Source: Aestuariibacter salexigens DSM 15300 (GTDB lineage: Bacteria > Pseudomonadota > Gammaproteobacteria > Enterobacterales > Alteromonadaceae). Taken from it: 64,000 nt of DNA. The notes beneath the pieces were generated by a model, which had not been told where the DNA came from, ran no database searches, and worked only from the letters and a program-made list of their open reading frames with translations. The stretch lies in assembly GCF_000429145.1 (NCBI RefSeq), contig NZ_KE386852.1, positions 1 through 64,000 on the forward strand. The letters run 5' to 3'. A program made the translations under genes and the position numbers. Shown in pieces: positions 35,944 through 45,525 of the stretch. Position 1 is the stretch's first letter; each line of letters starts with the position of its first letter.

Positions 35944-35971
35944 AAATAAAAAAGCCCACTATGCTGTGGGC
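35944..35971 (-). terminator. intrinsic terminator after gcvP
   Basis: Perfect 6-bp stem GCCCAC/GTGGGC (35954-35959 with 35966-35971). On the minus strand it is followed by TTTTTTATTT. It lies 36 bases past the gcvP stop. Confidence 0.75.
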
Positions 35972-36006
35972 CTTAGATTTTGAACAACTCATATCGAGAG
36001 ATGGAG

Positions 36007-38928
36007 TTACTCGTCTTGATAGCTCTCAATCGACGGACATGAGCAAATCAGATTGCGGTCTCCGTATACGTCGTCGATACGGTTAACACTAGGCCAGAAC
36101 TTGTTCTTCGCGACAGATGGCACCGGATAGGCTGCCAGATGACGGTCGTAACTGCGGTTCCAGTCGCTGTCACAGATATCTGCCAGAGTATGAGGAGCAT
36201 TGTGCAGAGGATTGTCAGTGGCATCCCACTCACCGCTTTCAACTTTGGCGATTTCCTCGCGAATACCGATCATTGCTTCGATGAAACGGTCCAGCTCTGC
36301 CTTTGATTCTGATTCCGTCGGCTCAATCATCAGCGTACCGGCCACAGGGAAACTCATGGTTGGCGCATGGAAGCCATAGTCGTTGAGGCGCTTCGCTACA
36401 TCCATCTCGGTTACGCCACTGGCTTCTTTAAGCGGACGCAGGTCGAGAATACACTCGTGAGCGATGCGATTATTGCGGCCCTTATAAAGTACCGGATAGT
36501 GGCCATCAAGCTTGGTTGCCACGTAGTTCGCATTCAACATCGCTACTTCAGTAGCTTTCTTCAGCCCTTCGCTACCCATCATCTTAATATACATGTAGCT
36601 GATTGGCAGAATTGAGGCACTGCCCCAGGGAGCGGCAGATACAGCACCATTGCCTTTGTCGGTATTATCCAGCTCAATCACCTGGTGGTTGGGCAGGAAG
36701 GGAGCAAGGTGACTTTTCACCCCGATAGGGCCCATGCCAGGGCCGCCGCCACCGTGTGGAATACAGAAAGTTTTGTGCAGGTTCAGGTGTGAAACATCGG
36801 AGCCTATCAGCCCTGGCGAGGTGATCCCCACCTGCGCATTCATATTGGCACCGTCCATATAAACCTGGCCGCCATGCTGATGCACGATGTCACAGATTTC
36901 ACGAATCGTTTCCTCGTACACACCGTGAGTGGACGGGTAGGTCACCATGATAGCCGCGAGTTGATCCGACATTTCTTCTGCTTTGCTACGCAAGTCATTA
37001 AGGTCGACGTTACCGTTCTTATCGCAGGCAACTACTACTACCTTGTAATTGACCATCTGCGCAGAGGCCGGATTGGTGCCGTGCGCTGAGCTTGGAATAA
37101 GACAGACATCGCGATGCCCTTCACCACGGCTTTCATGATAACGGCGAATCGCGATCAAACCGGCATACTCACCCTGCGCGCCCGAGTTAGGCTGCATAGA
37201 AAGTGCATCATATCCGGTAATGTCGAGCAGCCAGTCAGACAGCTCGTCAATCATGTGCTTGTAACCCTGGGCCTGATCCACCGGCGCGAACGGGTGCAGT
37301 TTACCGAATTCAGGCCAGGTTACCGGGATCATTTCAGCAGTGGCATTCAGCTTCATGGTGCATGAACCCAGTGAAATCATAGAGTGGTTCAATGCCAGAT
37401 CTTTATCTTCCAGCGACTTGATGTACCGCAGCATCTCAGTTTCTGAGTGGTAACTGTTAAAGACCTCGTGTGTCAGAATGTCATTGGTGCGAAGCAGTGA
37501 CTGCGGCATAGACGTTGAGCCCTGGGTCGTCACTTCAGCGTCCAGATTTTCGACGCTCAGACCGTGACCATCGCCAAGTAGTACATCAAAGAGCGCTTCA
37601 ACATCTTTGCGCGTGGTAGTTTCGTCCAGAGAAACACCTACTGCCCCTTCAAGGTCGCTACGCAAATTGATACCGCGGTCTTGTGCGCGTTTCATAACGG
37701 TTTGCTTGTCATCGACCTGCACGGTCAGCGTGTCAAACCAGGTCGCATGTTTAAGCGCTACTTCTTTAGTCTGCAGACCACGGGCCAGAATATCTGTCAG
37801 GCGATGGATCCGCGATGCAATGGTTTTCAATCCCTCAGGGCCGTGATACACCGCGTAGAAAGAGGCGATATTGGCAAGAAGCACCTGAGCGGTACAGATA
37901 TTTGAGTTCGCTTTCTCGCGGCGAATATGCTGCTCACGGGTTTGCAACGCCATACGCAGCGCCGGACGGCCACGGGTGTCTTTGGATACACCTATGATAC
38001 GGCCCGGCAACGAGCGCTTAAACTTATCACGGGTGGCAAAAAACGCCGCGTGCGGGCCGCCGTAACCCATTGGCACGCCGAAACGCTGCGCACTGCCAAA
38101 CACCACGTCAGCGCCAAGCTCACCTGGCGACTTCAATAGCACCAGACTCATAATGTCTGCAGCTACCGCAACGATTCCCTTATTTTCCTGCACTGCAGCA
38201 ATGATGTCGGTCAAATCTTTTACTTCGCCCGTGGTTCCCGGGTACTGCAGTAATGCGCCAAAGACATCATTCTTTGCGGCATCGTCAGCACTACCAACCA
38301 CCACGTCAAAACCAAACATTTCAGCACGGGTGCGAACCACATCAAGGGTTTGCGGATGCACATCATCGGCAACAAAAAACGTATCAGATTTCTTATTTTT
38401 TGATACCCGCTTGGCCAGCGCCATGGCTTCTGCAGCAGCCGTCGCTTCATCCAGCAGGCTCGCGGATGCAAGCTCAAGGCCGGTCAAATCAATGGTCATT
38501 TGCTGGAAGTTCAGGATTGCCTGCAGACGACCCTGGGCAATTTCTGGCTGATACGGCGTATAGGCCGTGTACCAGCCCGGGTTTTCCAGAACGTTGCGCA
38601 AGATAACATTAGGCAAATGGGTATCGTGATAACCCAGACCAATGAACGAGCGGAAAATTTTGTTCTTTCCGGCTACCGCTTTAAGCTCTTCCAGTGCTTC
38701 TACTTCGGTCTTGCTATCACCAATATTCAGCGGTGTGGGTAGACGGATACCGCCGGGTACAGTTTGCTGCATCAAATCGTCTAGTGACGATGCACCAACG
38801 GCATCAAGCATCTCGGCAATTTCTGCAGCGCCAGGGCCAATGTGACGACGGATAAAATCCTGCTTTTGCTCTAGCTGCTCAAGAGATACCGCGCTAGTGC
38901 CTTCGGTAGAAACGTTACTGGTTTGCAT
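36007..38928 (-). CDS. gcvP: glycine dehydrogenase (decarboxylating), P-protein
   Basis: About 973 residues, a full-length single-chain P-protein. It decarboxylates glycine on PLP and passes the aminomethyl group to lipoyl-GcvH. Visible motifs: [10 protein letters not shown] at the N-terminus, [11 protein letters not shown], and [21 protein letters not shown] with the Schiff-base Lys. ATG 38928 (MQTSNVS) is the sensible start; the frame extends to 38997 through a terminator hairpin. Last gene of the gcvTHP group, 87 bases after gcvH. Confidence 0.96.
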   Translation of the reverse strand: MQTSNVSTEGTSAVSLEQLEQKQDFIRRHIGPGAAEIAEMLDAVGASSLDDLMQQTVPGGIRLPTPLNIGDSKTEVEALEELKAVAGKNKIFRSFIGLGYHDTHLPNVILRNVLENPGWYTAYTPYQPEIAQGRLQAILNFQQMTIDLTGLELASASLLDEATAAAEAMALAKRVSKNKKSDTFFVADDVHPQTLDVVRTRAEMFGFDVVVGSADDAAKNDVFGALLQYPGTTGEVKDLTDIIAAVQENKGIVAVAADIMSLVLLKSPGELGADVVFGSAQRFGVPMGYGGPHAAFFATRDKFKRSLPGRIIGVSKDTRGRPALRMALQTREQHIRREKANSNICTAQVLLANIASFYAVYHGPEGLKTIASRIHRLTDILARGLQTKEVALKHATWFDTLTVQVDDKQTVMKRAQDRGINLRSDLEGAVGVSLDETTTRKDVEALFDVLLGDGHGLSVENLDAEVTTQGSTSMPQSLLRTNDILTHEVFNSYHSETEMLRYIKSLEDKDLALNHSMISLGSCTMKLNATAEMIPVTWPEFGKLHPFAPVDQAQGYKHMIDELSDWLLDITGYDALSMQPNSGAQGEYAGLIAIRRYHESRGEGHRDVCLIPSSAHGTNPASAQMVNYKVVVVACDKNGNVDLNDLRSKAEEMSDQLAAIMVTYPSTHGVYEETIREICDIVHQHGGQVYMDGANMNAQVGITSPGLIGSDVSHLNLHKTFCIPHGGGGPGMGPIGVKSHLAPFLPNHQVIELDNTDKGNGAVSAAPWGSASILPISYMYIKMMGSEGLKKATEVAMLNANYVATKLDGHYPVLYKGRNNRIAHECILDLRPLKEASGVTEMDVAKRLNDYGFHAPTMSFPVAGTLMIEPTESESKAELDRFIEAMIGIREEIAKVESGEWDATDNPLHNAPHTLADICDSDWNRSYDRHLAAYPVPSVAKNKFWPSVNRIDDVYGDRNLICSCPSIESYQDE

Positions 38929-38969
38929 AAGTTTGGATAAGCCTTTAATTAAACGAACACAGGGCAATA

Positions 38970-38995
38970 ATAAAAACGGGCACCTTGCGGTGCCC
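38970..38995 (-). terminator. terminator-like hairpin between gcvH and gcvP
   Basis: On the minus strand the sequence is GGGCACC-GCAA-GGTGCCC (38978-38995) followed by GTTTTTATTATT: a perfect 7-bp GC-rich stem with a GNRA tetraloop and a U tract. It begins about 20 bases past the gcvH stop and ends about 40 bases before gcvP. It should reduce transcription into gcvP unless a gcvP promoter or an antitermination step exists. Confidence 0.75.
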
Positions 38996-39015
38996 AAGCG
39001 AAGCCTGTGTAAAGA

Positions 39016-39405
39016 TTATTCTTCGTCGATGCTGTTTTCGTATCCTTCAGCATCCAACAGATTGTCAACTTCTGACGCATCCTCTGCCTTGATTCGGAAC
39101 ATCCAGCCATCACCGTACGGGTCGCTGTTAACCAGCTCTGGTGAGTCTTCCAAATCTTCATTGACGGCCACAACTTCACCACCGATAGGAGCATACACGT
39201 CAGACGCTGCTTTAACCGATTCAGCCACCGCACAGTCTTCTCCAGCGCTCACACTTGAGCCCACCTCTGGCAATTCTACAAACACCATGTCACCTAGCAG
39301 TTCTTGTGCGTGCTCAGAGATACCTACAGTGTAGGTGCCGTCACCTTCATTGCGCACCCATTCGTGGGTAGACGCATAACGTAATTCAGATGGGATGTTG
39401 CTCAT
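39016..39405 (-). CDS. gcvH: glycine cleavage system H protein
   Basis: 129 residues, normal length. The lipoylated Lys lies in [12 protein letters not shown] near residue 65. It shuttles the aminomethyl group between P, T and L proteins. Starts 21 bases after gcvT. Confidence 0.96.
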   Translation of the reverse strand: MSNIPSELRYASTHEWVRNEGDGTYTVGISEHAQELLGDMVFVELPEVGSSVSAGEDCAVAESVKAASDVYAPIGGEVVAVNEDLEDSPELVNSDPYGDGWMFRIKAEDASEVDNLLDAEGYENSIDEE

Positions 39406-39426
39406 AATTTTTCCTTCAAAACTTGT

Positions 39427-40506
39427 TTATAAAACACTTTTGCCATTGCGAACGAAACTGGGCTTAACCACTTTTACTGTAACCCACTTTTTGCGCATTT
39501 CCACTTCCACCGTGTCACCCACACTGGCAGGCACACGAGCCATCGCAATGCTATGACCCAGAGTCGGCGAGAAGGTGCCTGAGGTGACCATGCCTTCGCC
39601 CGCTTCACAGCGCACTTTCAGGCCAGCACGCAGTACACCCTTATCGGTCATGACCAGACCGACCAGCTTGTCTGTACCTTGCTGTTTTTGCTGCTCCAGT
39701 GCCTGACGTCCAACAAAATTGCGCTCTGCAGGCTCCCATGTGACGGTCCAGCCCATGTTGGCGGCCAGTGGCGATACAGTCTCATCCATATCTTGTCCAT
39801 ACAGATTCATTCCTGCCTCAAGGCGCAGCGTATCACGTGCCCCCAGTCCACATGGTTTGACACCAGCGGTGAGCAGTGCGTCCCAGAATTCACCAGCACG
39901 AGCAACAGGGACCATAATTTCGTAGCCCGCTTCACCGGTATAACCTGTGGTGGCTATAAACAGATCTTCGGCCTGTACACCAAAGAAAGGCTTCATGTCC
40001 TGTACCGCTTCTTTCTGGGCATCAGAGAATACACTGGCTGCTTTTTCTTTGGCATTCGGTCCTTGCACCGCAATCATGGCGAATTCCGGACGCTCAGTGA
40101 TAGTCACTTCGAAGCCCTCTGCCTGGGTATTCAGCCAGTTGATATCTTTTTCACGGGTGGCTGAATTGACCACCAGGCGGTAGTTGGTTTCGTCAAAGAA
40201 ATACACAATCAGGTCGTCAACGACCCCGCCCTGCTCATTGAGCATGCCGCTATAGAGCGCTTTACCTTTTTCTTTCAGCTTGGCAACGTCGTTAGCCAGC
40301 AAATAGCGCAGATAGTCTTTTGCCTGGGCACCGGTAATATCAACGATGGTCATGTGTGACACATCAAACATTCCCGCGTCCTGACGCACGGCGTGATGTT
40401 CTTCAATTTGCGAACCGTAGTTAATAGGCATATCCCAGCCAAAGAAGTCGACCATCTTGGCACCGGCTTCGAGGTGCTTAGCGTGGAGGGCAGTATGATT
40501 GCTCAT
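39427..40506 (-). CDS. gcvT: glycine cleavage system T protein (aminomethyltransferase)
   Basis: About 359 residues. Transfers the methylene group to tetrahydrofolate. Recognised by [34 protein letters not shown] at the N-terminus (in parts), [11 protein letters not shown] and [21 protein letters not shown] 40506 is chosen over the upstream frame start at 40566, with GGAA upstream. First gene of gcvTHP. No glycine riboswitch fold was seen in the 144-base leader. Confidence 0.96.
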   Translation of the reverse strand: MSNHTALHAKHLEAGAKMVDFFGWDMPINYGSQIEEHHAVRQDAGMFDVSHMTIVDITGAQAKDYLRYLLANDVAKLKEKGKALYSGMLNEQGGVVDDLIVYFFDETNYRLVVNSATREKDINWLNTQAEGFEVTITERPEFAMIAVQGPNAKEKAASVFSDAQKEAVQDMKPFFGVQAEDLFIATTGYTGEAGYEIMVPVARAGEFWDALLTAGVKPCGLGARDTLRLEAGMNLYGQDMDETVSPLAANMGWTVTWEPAERNFVGRQALEQQKQQGTDKLVGLVMTDKGVLRAGLKVRCEAGEGMVTSGTFSPTLGHSIAMARVPASVGDTVEVEMRKKWVTVKVVKPSFVRNGKSVL

Positions 40507-40650
40507 AGCAATGATTCCGTTGAGTGAATTGGCACGAAGTATAGAAACGCCGGTGCATAACAACAAATTGGAAATACAAATAATTACATTAGCTTTTTAA
40601 ATGTATAGAATGTTTAGAATTGATTTTCCTTATCAACTTTAACTTCTAAT

Positions 40651-41499
40651 ATGCAGCAACTGTCTCTCGATGCCTTGCGCTCGTTCGTCACCATTGTAGA
40701 CGTGGGTGGCTATGCTAAAGCGGGCGATATTCTTGGTCGTTCGCAACCGGCAATAAGCCTGCAGATCAGAAAATTGGAACAGCAGGTTGGCAAAAAGCTG
40801 TTCGACAAGGTGGGACAGCGTCATGAGCCCAATCGTGATGGTCGCCTGCTGTATCAGTACGCCAGACAGATGCTGACTATCAATGATGAGATTTTCAGCC
40901 ACTTCACACCGTCATCGCTACGCGGTCGGTTAAGACTGGGGATCCCAAGTGAGTTTGCGTCAACATTGTTGCCCGGCATCATCGGCGAATTTAGCCAGTC
41001 CTACCCCGATGTCACACTGGAAGTGACGTCTGCGCTGAGCAGACAGTTACTGACTGAGCGTCAGTCCGGACAGTTCGACCTTATTCTGGCCTTGGTCAAC
41101 CCTGATGAACAAACACAAGGGGAAGTGATCCTTGAAGACCAGCTGGTATGGGTGGGCGAGCGCACTCAGCTCGTCCCAACTGAGTCCTTGTCACTGGTAT
41201 TGGCACCGGACGGCTGCGTGTATCGCAGTCGGGTCATTGAAAAATTAAAGCAACAAACTACCGCGTGGCGGATAAGCTACACCAATGCCGATTTATATGG
41301 ACTGATTGCCGCCATACGTCAGGGGCTTGGCATCACTGCATTGGCGCGCTCCAGTGTGCCCAAAGAACTGGAAGTGATACGCCATGCCGCTCTTCCTGCG
41401 CTGGGTACGATTAAAATTTGTCTGTTTAATCAGGATACCCAGCATCCTCAGGTGAGTGAGGCGCTGGGTCAATTCATTACAGCGCGGTTACGGCGCTAA
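40651..41499 (+). CDS. LysR-family transcriptional regulator
   Basis: 282 residues. N-terminal HTH (LDALRSFVTIVDVGGYAKAGDILGRSQPAISLQIRKLEQ in outline) and a LysR substrate-binding domain. It is divergent from gcvT across 144 bases that contain a TAGAAT direct repeat (40606-40611, 40615-40620), and convergent with the PhoD-like gene with a 12-base overlap. It may control gcvTHP in the way GcvA does in E. coli, but it sits next to the operon while gcvA does not, and its sequence does not let me call it GcvA. Confidence 0.88.
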   Translation: MQQLSLDALRSFVTIVDVGGYAKAGDILGRSQPAISLQIRKLEQQVGKKLFDKVGQRHEPNRDGRLLYQYARQMLTINDEIFSHFTPSSLRGRLRLGIPSEFASTLLPGIIGEFSQSYPDVTLEVTSALSRQLLTERQSGQFDLILALVNPDEQTQGEVILEDQLVWVGERTQLVPTESLSLVLAPDGCVYRSRVIEKLKQQTTAWRISYTNADLYGLIAAIRQGLGITALARSSVPKELEVIRHAALPALGTIKICLFNQDTQHPQVSEALGQFITARLRR

Positions 41500-42630
41500 G
41501 GTTTCAAGCGCGACAGTGGTATTGATGATTTGTTTGCCACTCGCATCGTGACCCGTAAAACGAATATGGGTATCGGCGGGCGATTCGCCCCAATCGATAT
41601 CAATAACGGCAAAATGACTCCCTCGGTAAACAGGCCCTACTCTGTAGCGGTTCTCCTCATTTACCTCTTTGATGTCATCAGTCATGCCGCTGCTGGTAAA
41701 ATCCCACATGGGATACGGCACGGTAAACCCAGCTAAGCCAGTATCTTTTGAGACTTCCATTAGATGGCGGTCGCCACTGATAAACATCACGCCCTGAGCG
41801 CCAGTTGAGGCAATCAGATCATACAGACGCTGGCGTTCGTGCGGCATATTACCCCAGGTTTCCCAGGCATGCTGATAGGCTACTACCTGCACGCTGCTGA
41901 TAATGAACCGAATCTCAGCCGGTTGCTTGAGCTGCTCGGTCAGCCACTGCCACTGCGCCTCGCCGAGCATGGTCCCAGTGTCATCCTTATTAGGCAGATA
42001 AGGTCCTTTGTTGTCAGGACGACCGGCAGGATTACGCGTCAGCGCCGTGCGATGAAAGCGCGTGTCCAGCACAATGACCTGCACACGGCGACCTGGCTCG
42101 CCCATTATCCTGGCGTGATAAATACCTTGTTGTGTTCGCACAGGGTCATCATCCGCAAAGCCAAAAAAATCCAGGAACGCCTGCTGGCTAACAGATTTAA
42201 GCGGGTAGTCTGCGCCACCGTCATTAAGCCCATAATCATGATCATCCCAACTGCCTATAAATGGTGTCTTTTGACGGAACGCAGCAAATTCGGGAACGTT
42301 GGCTAATGCACCGTAAGCGTTGCTGAAGCGTTGAGGGTCAAGGACCGGACCATCCAGCCAGGTACCATGCCGGTCGACATCGGCATACACATTGTCACCG
42401 ATAAACAAGAACAGGTCGGGTTCTTTATCGGCAATCGTGGTCCAGATAGGTTGAGGTAAATGCTGCTTTGCACAGGAGCCGATGGCAATGCGTGACACCT
42501 CAGCAGGAAATGACACGCCGTCATAGGAGTAACCATGTAAAGGCAGCATTAACAGCAGGCTATACCCCAGCGTTTTTAGCCATTTGGTGATGCGATGGCG
42601 AATTGTAGCGCGGCTATTTACGCAATTCAT
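41488..42630 (-). CDS. PhoD-like metallophosphatase, exported
   Basis: 380 residues. An N-terminal signal (KTLGYSLLLMLPLHGYS) precedes a PhoD-like phosphatase domain: RIAIGSCAKQ, FLFIGDNVYADV (metal ligands Asp-Asn), GSWDDHDYG and MFISGDRHLME. Family members are phosphodiesterases or phosphomonoesterases that use Ca/Fe or similar metals. It is divergent from the amidohydrolase gene, with about 80 bases between the likely starts. Confidence 0.88.
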   Translation of the reverse strand: MNCVNSRATIRHRITKWLKTLGYSLLLMLPLHGYSYDGVSFPAEVSRIAIGSCAKQHLPQPIWTTIADKEPDLFLFIGDNVYADVDRHGTWLDGPVLDPQRFSNAYGALANVPEFAAFRQKTPFIGSWDDHDYGLNDGGADYPLKSVSQQAFLDFFGFADDDPVRTQQGIYHARIMGEPGRRVQVIVLDTRFHRTALTRNPAGRPDNKGPYLPNKDDTGTMLGEAQWQWLTEQLKQPAEIRFIISSVQVVAYQHAWETWGNMPHERQRLYDLIASTGAQGVMFISGDRHLMEVSKDTGLAGFTVPYPMWDFTSSGMTDDIKEVNEENRYRVGPVYRGSHFAVIDIDWGESPADTHIRFTGHDASGKQIINTTVALETLAP

Positions 42631-42712
42631 TGTGACAAAGGCCTCGGATTTGTCTGGCTCAAATTACCTGTCATACTACAGCAACTCAACTTGCCAGGCA
42701 TATGACATAACA

Positions 42713-44278
42713 ATGAAAATTCGCTTACCTCTATTGCTTACCCTGTGTTTGATATTCAGCGCCTCAGCGCTATCTAAAGCCGGTGCGCCTGCGCCGCAGC
42801 GCGATGCAGATGAAGGAAATGGTCCCCATAAGCGCTTGATCCTGCGCGGCATTAATCTGATAGATGGTGCTGGTGCGCCAATGCGTGGGCCCCTGGATAT
42901 CGTGATTGAGAACAATCGCATTACCAACATCGTCAGCGTCGGCTATCCGGGCGTGCCCATAAAACCTGAAGGTAGACCTCAAGCGAATCCCGGCGATGTT
43001 GAAATGGATTTACAAGGTCACTATGCCCTGCCCGGTTTTATCGACATGCATGGTCACATTGGCGGCTCTGCTGACGATATCCCCGCCGAGTATGTATTTA
43101 AATTGTGGATGGCGCACGGCATTACTACTGTGCGCGAACCCGGTAGCTTCAATGGACTGGACTGGGTAATGGTTCACGTCGAGCGCAGCCAGAAAAACAC
43201 CATTGTCGCTCCACGCATTGTGCCTTACCTGGGCTTTGGTATGGGCGCTGACTCACCTATTTATACCGCCAAACAGGCCCGCGATTGGGTGAAACAAACC
43301 GCCCGTGACGGCGCCAAAGGCATTAAGTTTTTCGGCGCCAGTCCTAAAGTGATGGAAGCCGCTCTGGATGAAGCGAAAAAGCAGGGACTGGGCACCATGA
43401 TGCATCACGCGCAGCTCAACGTGGTGCGCATGAACGTGCTGGACTCTGCGCGCCTGGGCCTGACGACAATGGAACACTGGTACGGTTTACCCGAAGCACT
43501 GTTTGAAGACCAGGTGATTCAGGATTACCCCTCCCATTATAACTACAACAATGAACACCATCGTTTTGCCGAGGCAGGAAGACTGTGGAAACAAGCCGCT
43601 AAGCCAGGCAGTGAACACTGGAATGCCGTGCGTGACGAACTGATCGATTTAAACTTTACATTGTCTCCCACCATGACCATCTACGAAGCGAGCCGAGATC
43701 TGATGCGTGAGCGCAACGCGGAGTGGCATGAAGACTACACGCTGCCTACGCTGTGGGACTTCTTTACCCCAAGTCGTTATGCCCATGGCTCTTACTGGTT
43801 TGACTGGACAACCGATGATGAAATCGAGTGGAAGGAAAATTTCCGTATCTGGATGCAGTTCCTGAATGATTACAAAAATCATGGCGGTCGCGTTACCACA
43901 GGCTCTGATTCAGGTTATATCTACAAAATTTACGGCTTTGGTTATATCCGTGAACTGGAACTGCTGCGTGAAGCAGGCTTCAATGCTTTGGAAGTCATTC
44001 AGGCGGCCACCATCAATGGCGCTGAAGCACTCGGTATGCAGGACCAGATTGGCTCTGTAGAAATCGGCAAACTGGCGGATCTGGTGATCCTGGACGAAAA
44101 CCCGCTACAAAACTTCAAGGTCCTGTATGGAACCGGCCACTATAAACTGAACGACAATAATCAGCCCACCAGAGTCGGCGGCGTGAAATACACCATCAAG
44201 GACGGCATCGTATACGACGCTAAAGCCATGTTGGCGGATGTTCGCGAAATCGTAGAACAAGCCAAACAAGAAAATTAA
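42713..44278 (+). CDS. exported amidohydrolase
   Basis: About 521 residues. ATG 42713 begins a signal peptide MKIRLPLLLTLCLIFSASALSKA; the frame reads back to 42584 over the divergent promoter. Metal-dependent amidohydrolase motifs: PGFIDMHGHIGG (HxH), KGIKFFG (possible carboxylated Lys), MMHHAQ, TTMEHWYG, and TTGSDSGY (Asp). The C-terminal IGSVEIGKLADLVILDENPL is typical. Substrate unknown; exported members of this group include peptidase- and imidazolonepropionase-like enzymes. Confidence 0.88.
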   Translation: MKIRLPLLLTLCLIFSASALSKAGAPAPQRDADEGNGPHKRLILRGINLIDGAGAPMRGPLDIVIENNRITNIVSVGYPGVPIKPEGRPQANPGDVEMDLQGHYALPGFIDMHGHIGGSADDIPAEYVFKLWMAHGITTVREPGSFNGLDWVMVHVERSQKNTIVAPRIVPYLGFGMGADSPIYTAKQARDWVKQTARDGAKGIKFFGASPKVMEAALDEAKKQGLGTMMHHAQLNVVRMNVLDSARLGLTTMEHWYGLPEALFEDQVIQDYPSHYNYNNEHHRFAEAGRLWKQAAKPGSEHWNAVRDELIDLNFTLSPTMTIYEASRDLMRERNAEWHEDYTLPTLWDFFTPSRYAHGSYWFDWTTDDEIEWKENFRIWMQFLNDYKNHGGRVTTGSDSGYIYKIYGFGYIRELELLREAGFNALEVIQAATINGAEALGMQDQIGSVEIGKLADLVILDENPLQNFKVLYGTGHYKLNDNNQPTRVGGVKYTIKDGIVYDAKAMLADVREIVEQAKQEN

Positions 44279-44280
44279 TG

Positions 44281-44312
44281 AAAAACGCCAGTTCCTTACT
44301 CCGGGAACTGGC
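44281..44312. terminator. shared hairpin terminator between amidohydrolase and ubiI
   Basis: GCCAGTTCC (44287-44295) pairs with GGAACTGGC (44304-44312). On the minus strand GTTTTTC follows directly, giving a good intrinsic terminator for the ubi operon. On the plus strand only CTTTC follows, so termination there is weaker. The ubiI stop codon lies in the loop. Confidence 0.7.
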
Positions 44313-45525
44313 TTTCACTGCCCCCGGCACGAGCCAGTACTGGCAGCTCGCCGCTCAGTCCCATGGCCTGCTGGATAAAAGACTGTTTAACGAAGGGCAA
44401 TTTATCCACGCCACTTAAGCCCAGTCCGCGTACCAGCTTTAACACCGGATCGTGATTGGAGAACAAACGCTTAAACCCTTCCATTGCTGCAATCAGTTTC
44501 ACCGCTTCGGTTTTTCTCCAGCGTTCAAAGGGCCGCAATAGCTCTGCATCGCCGATATCCTCGTCACGCTCAGCCAGAGCGTGTAATGTCTGTGCCAGCG
44601 CAGCAGCATCCAGCAATCCCAGATTCGCACCCTGCCCGGCCAACGGATGAATAGTGTGTACTGCATCACCAATCAGTGCAACACGATTGCTGACCCATTG
44701 TCTCGCATAGCGCATGCTAAGCGGGTAGCTGAAACGCTCATCAATGACCTCACAGACACCAAGCTGCATATCGAACGCAACCGATAGTTCATGACTGAAC
44801 GCTTTTTCATCCAGCGACATCAGCCTTTGTGCCTGAGCAGTCTGCTGCGACCAGACAATTGAGCAAAGGTGTTCATCATATAAAGGTAAAAATGCCAACG
44901 GACCATATGGTGTAAACACCTGTCTGGCAGTATGAGCGTGGGGCCGTTCGGTACGCACGGTCGTCACAATGGCCTGATGGTCATAGTCCCAGAACGTAAA
45001 AGGCAAACCGGTTTGCTGTCGCACAATCGAATTCGCCCCATCTGCCCCCACCAATAAACGCGCGGACAAGGCGCTGCCATCGGCCAGGGTAATGAACGCT
45101 TCTCGACTGCCGACCGCAATTTTTTGCAGCCTTTCAGCAATGATTTCTGCATTGCTTTGTTTGCTGACCTTTTCCCACAATGCGCGTCGTATCGCCTGAT
45201 TCTCGATAATATGACCCAGCGCCTGCTGATGGACATCTGCTGCATCAAAATCAATACTGGCAAAACTGTCCTGTTCCCATACGTGCATATGGGTATATTC
45301 AGCCAACCGCTGACTCGTAATTTCCGACCATACATCCAGGCGCTGCAGCATACGCTGACTGGCAACGCTGACCGCGCTGACTCTGCGCTCAGGCGTCTCG
45401 GTGAGAGGCCTGCTACCATCATCTGCGTCGATAATGGCAATGCTCAACGGCGCAGCATGCAGAGCGCGTGCTAATAGCAAGCCAACCATGCCGCCGCCGA
45501 CAATGACGACATCAACACTACGCAC
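44296..45525 (-). CDS. ubiI: FAD-dependent ubiquinone hydroxylase, UbiI/VisC-type
   Basis: About 409 residues. FAD-binding GGGMVGLLLARAL at the N-terminus, LVGADGANSIVR (DG motif), and ALIGDAVHTIHPLAGQGANLGLLDAAAL (GD motif), as in UbiH/UbiF/VisC hydroxylases. By position after pepP-ubiH it matches E. coli ubiI (C5 hydroxylation of the ubiquinone ring). The start is GTG 45525, just after a perfect AGGAGG; it overlaps ubiH by eight bases. Confidence 0.9.
   Translation of the reverse strand: MRSVDVVIVGGGMVGLLLARALHAAPLSIAIIDADDGSRPLTETPERRVSAVSVASQRMLQRLDVWSEITSQRLAEYTHMHVWEQDSFASIDFDAADVHQQALGHIIENQAIRRALWEKVSKQSNAEIIAERLQKIAVGSREAFITLADGSALSARLLVGADGANSIVRQQTGLPFTFWDYDHQAIVTTVRTERPHAHTARQVFTPYGPLAFLPLYDEHLCSIVWSQQTAQAQRLMSLDEKAFSHELSVAFDMQLGVCEVIDERFSYPLSMRYARQWVSNRVALIGDAVHTIHPLAGQGANLGLLDAAALAQTLHALAERDEDIGDAELLRPFERWRKTEAVKLIAAMEGFKRLFSNHDPVLKLVRGLGLSGVDKLPFVKQSFIQQAMGLSGELPVLARAGGSESQFPE

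Noticed and set aside
40507-40650. Glycine riboswitch upstream of gcvT
   Set aside because: The 144-base leader is AT-rich and shows none of the conserved paired glycine aptamer elements.
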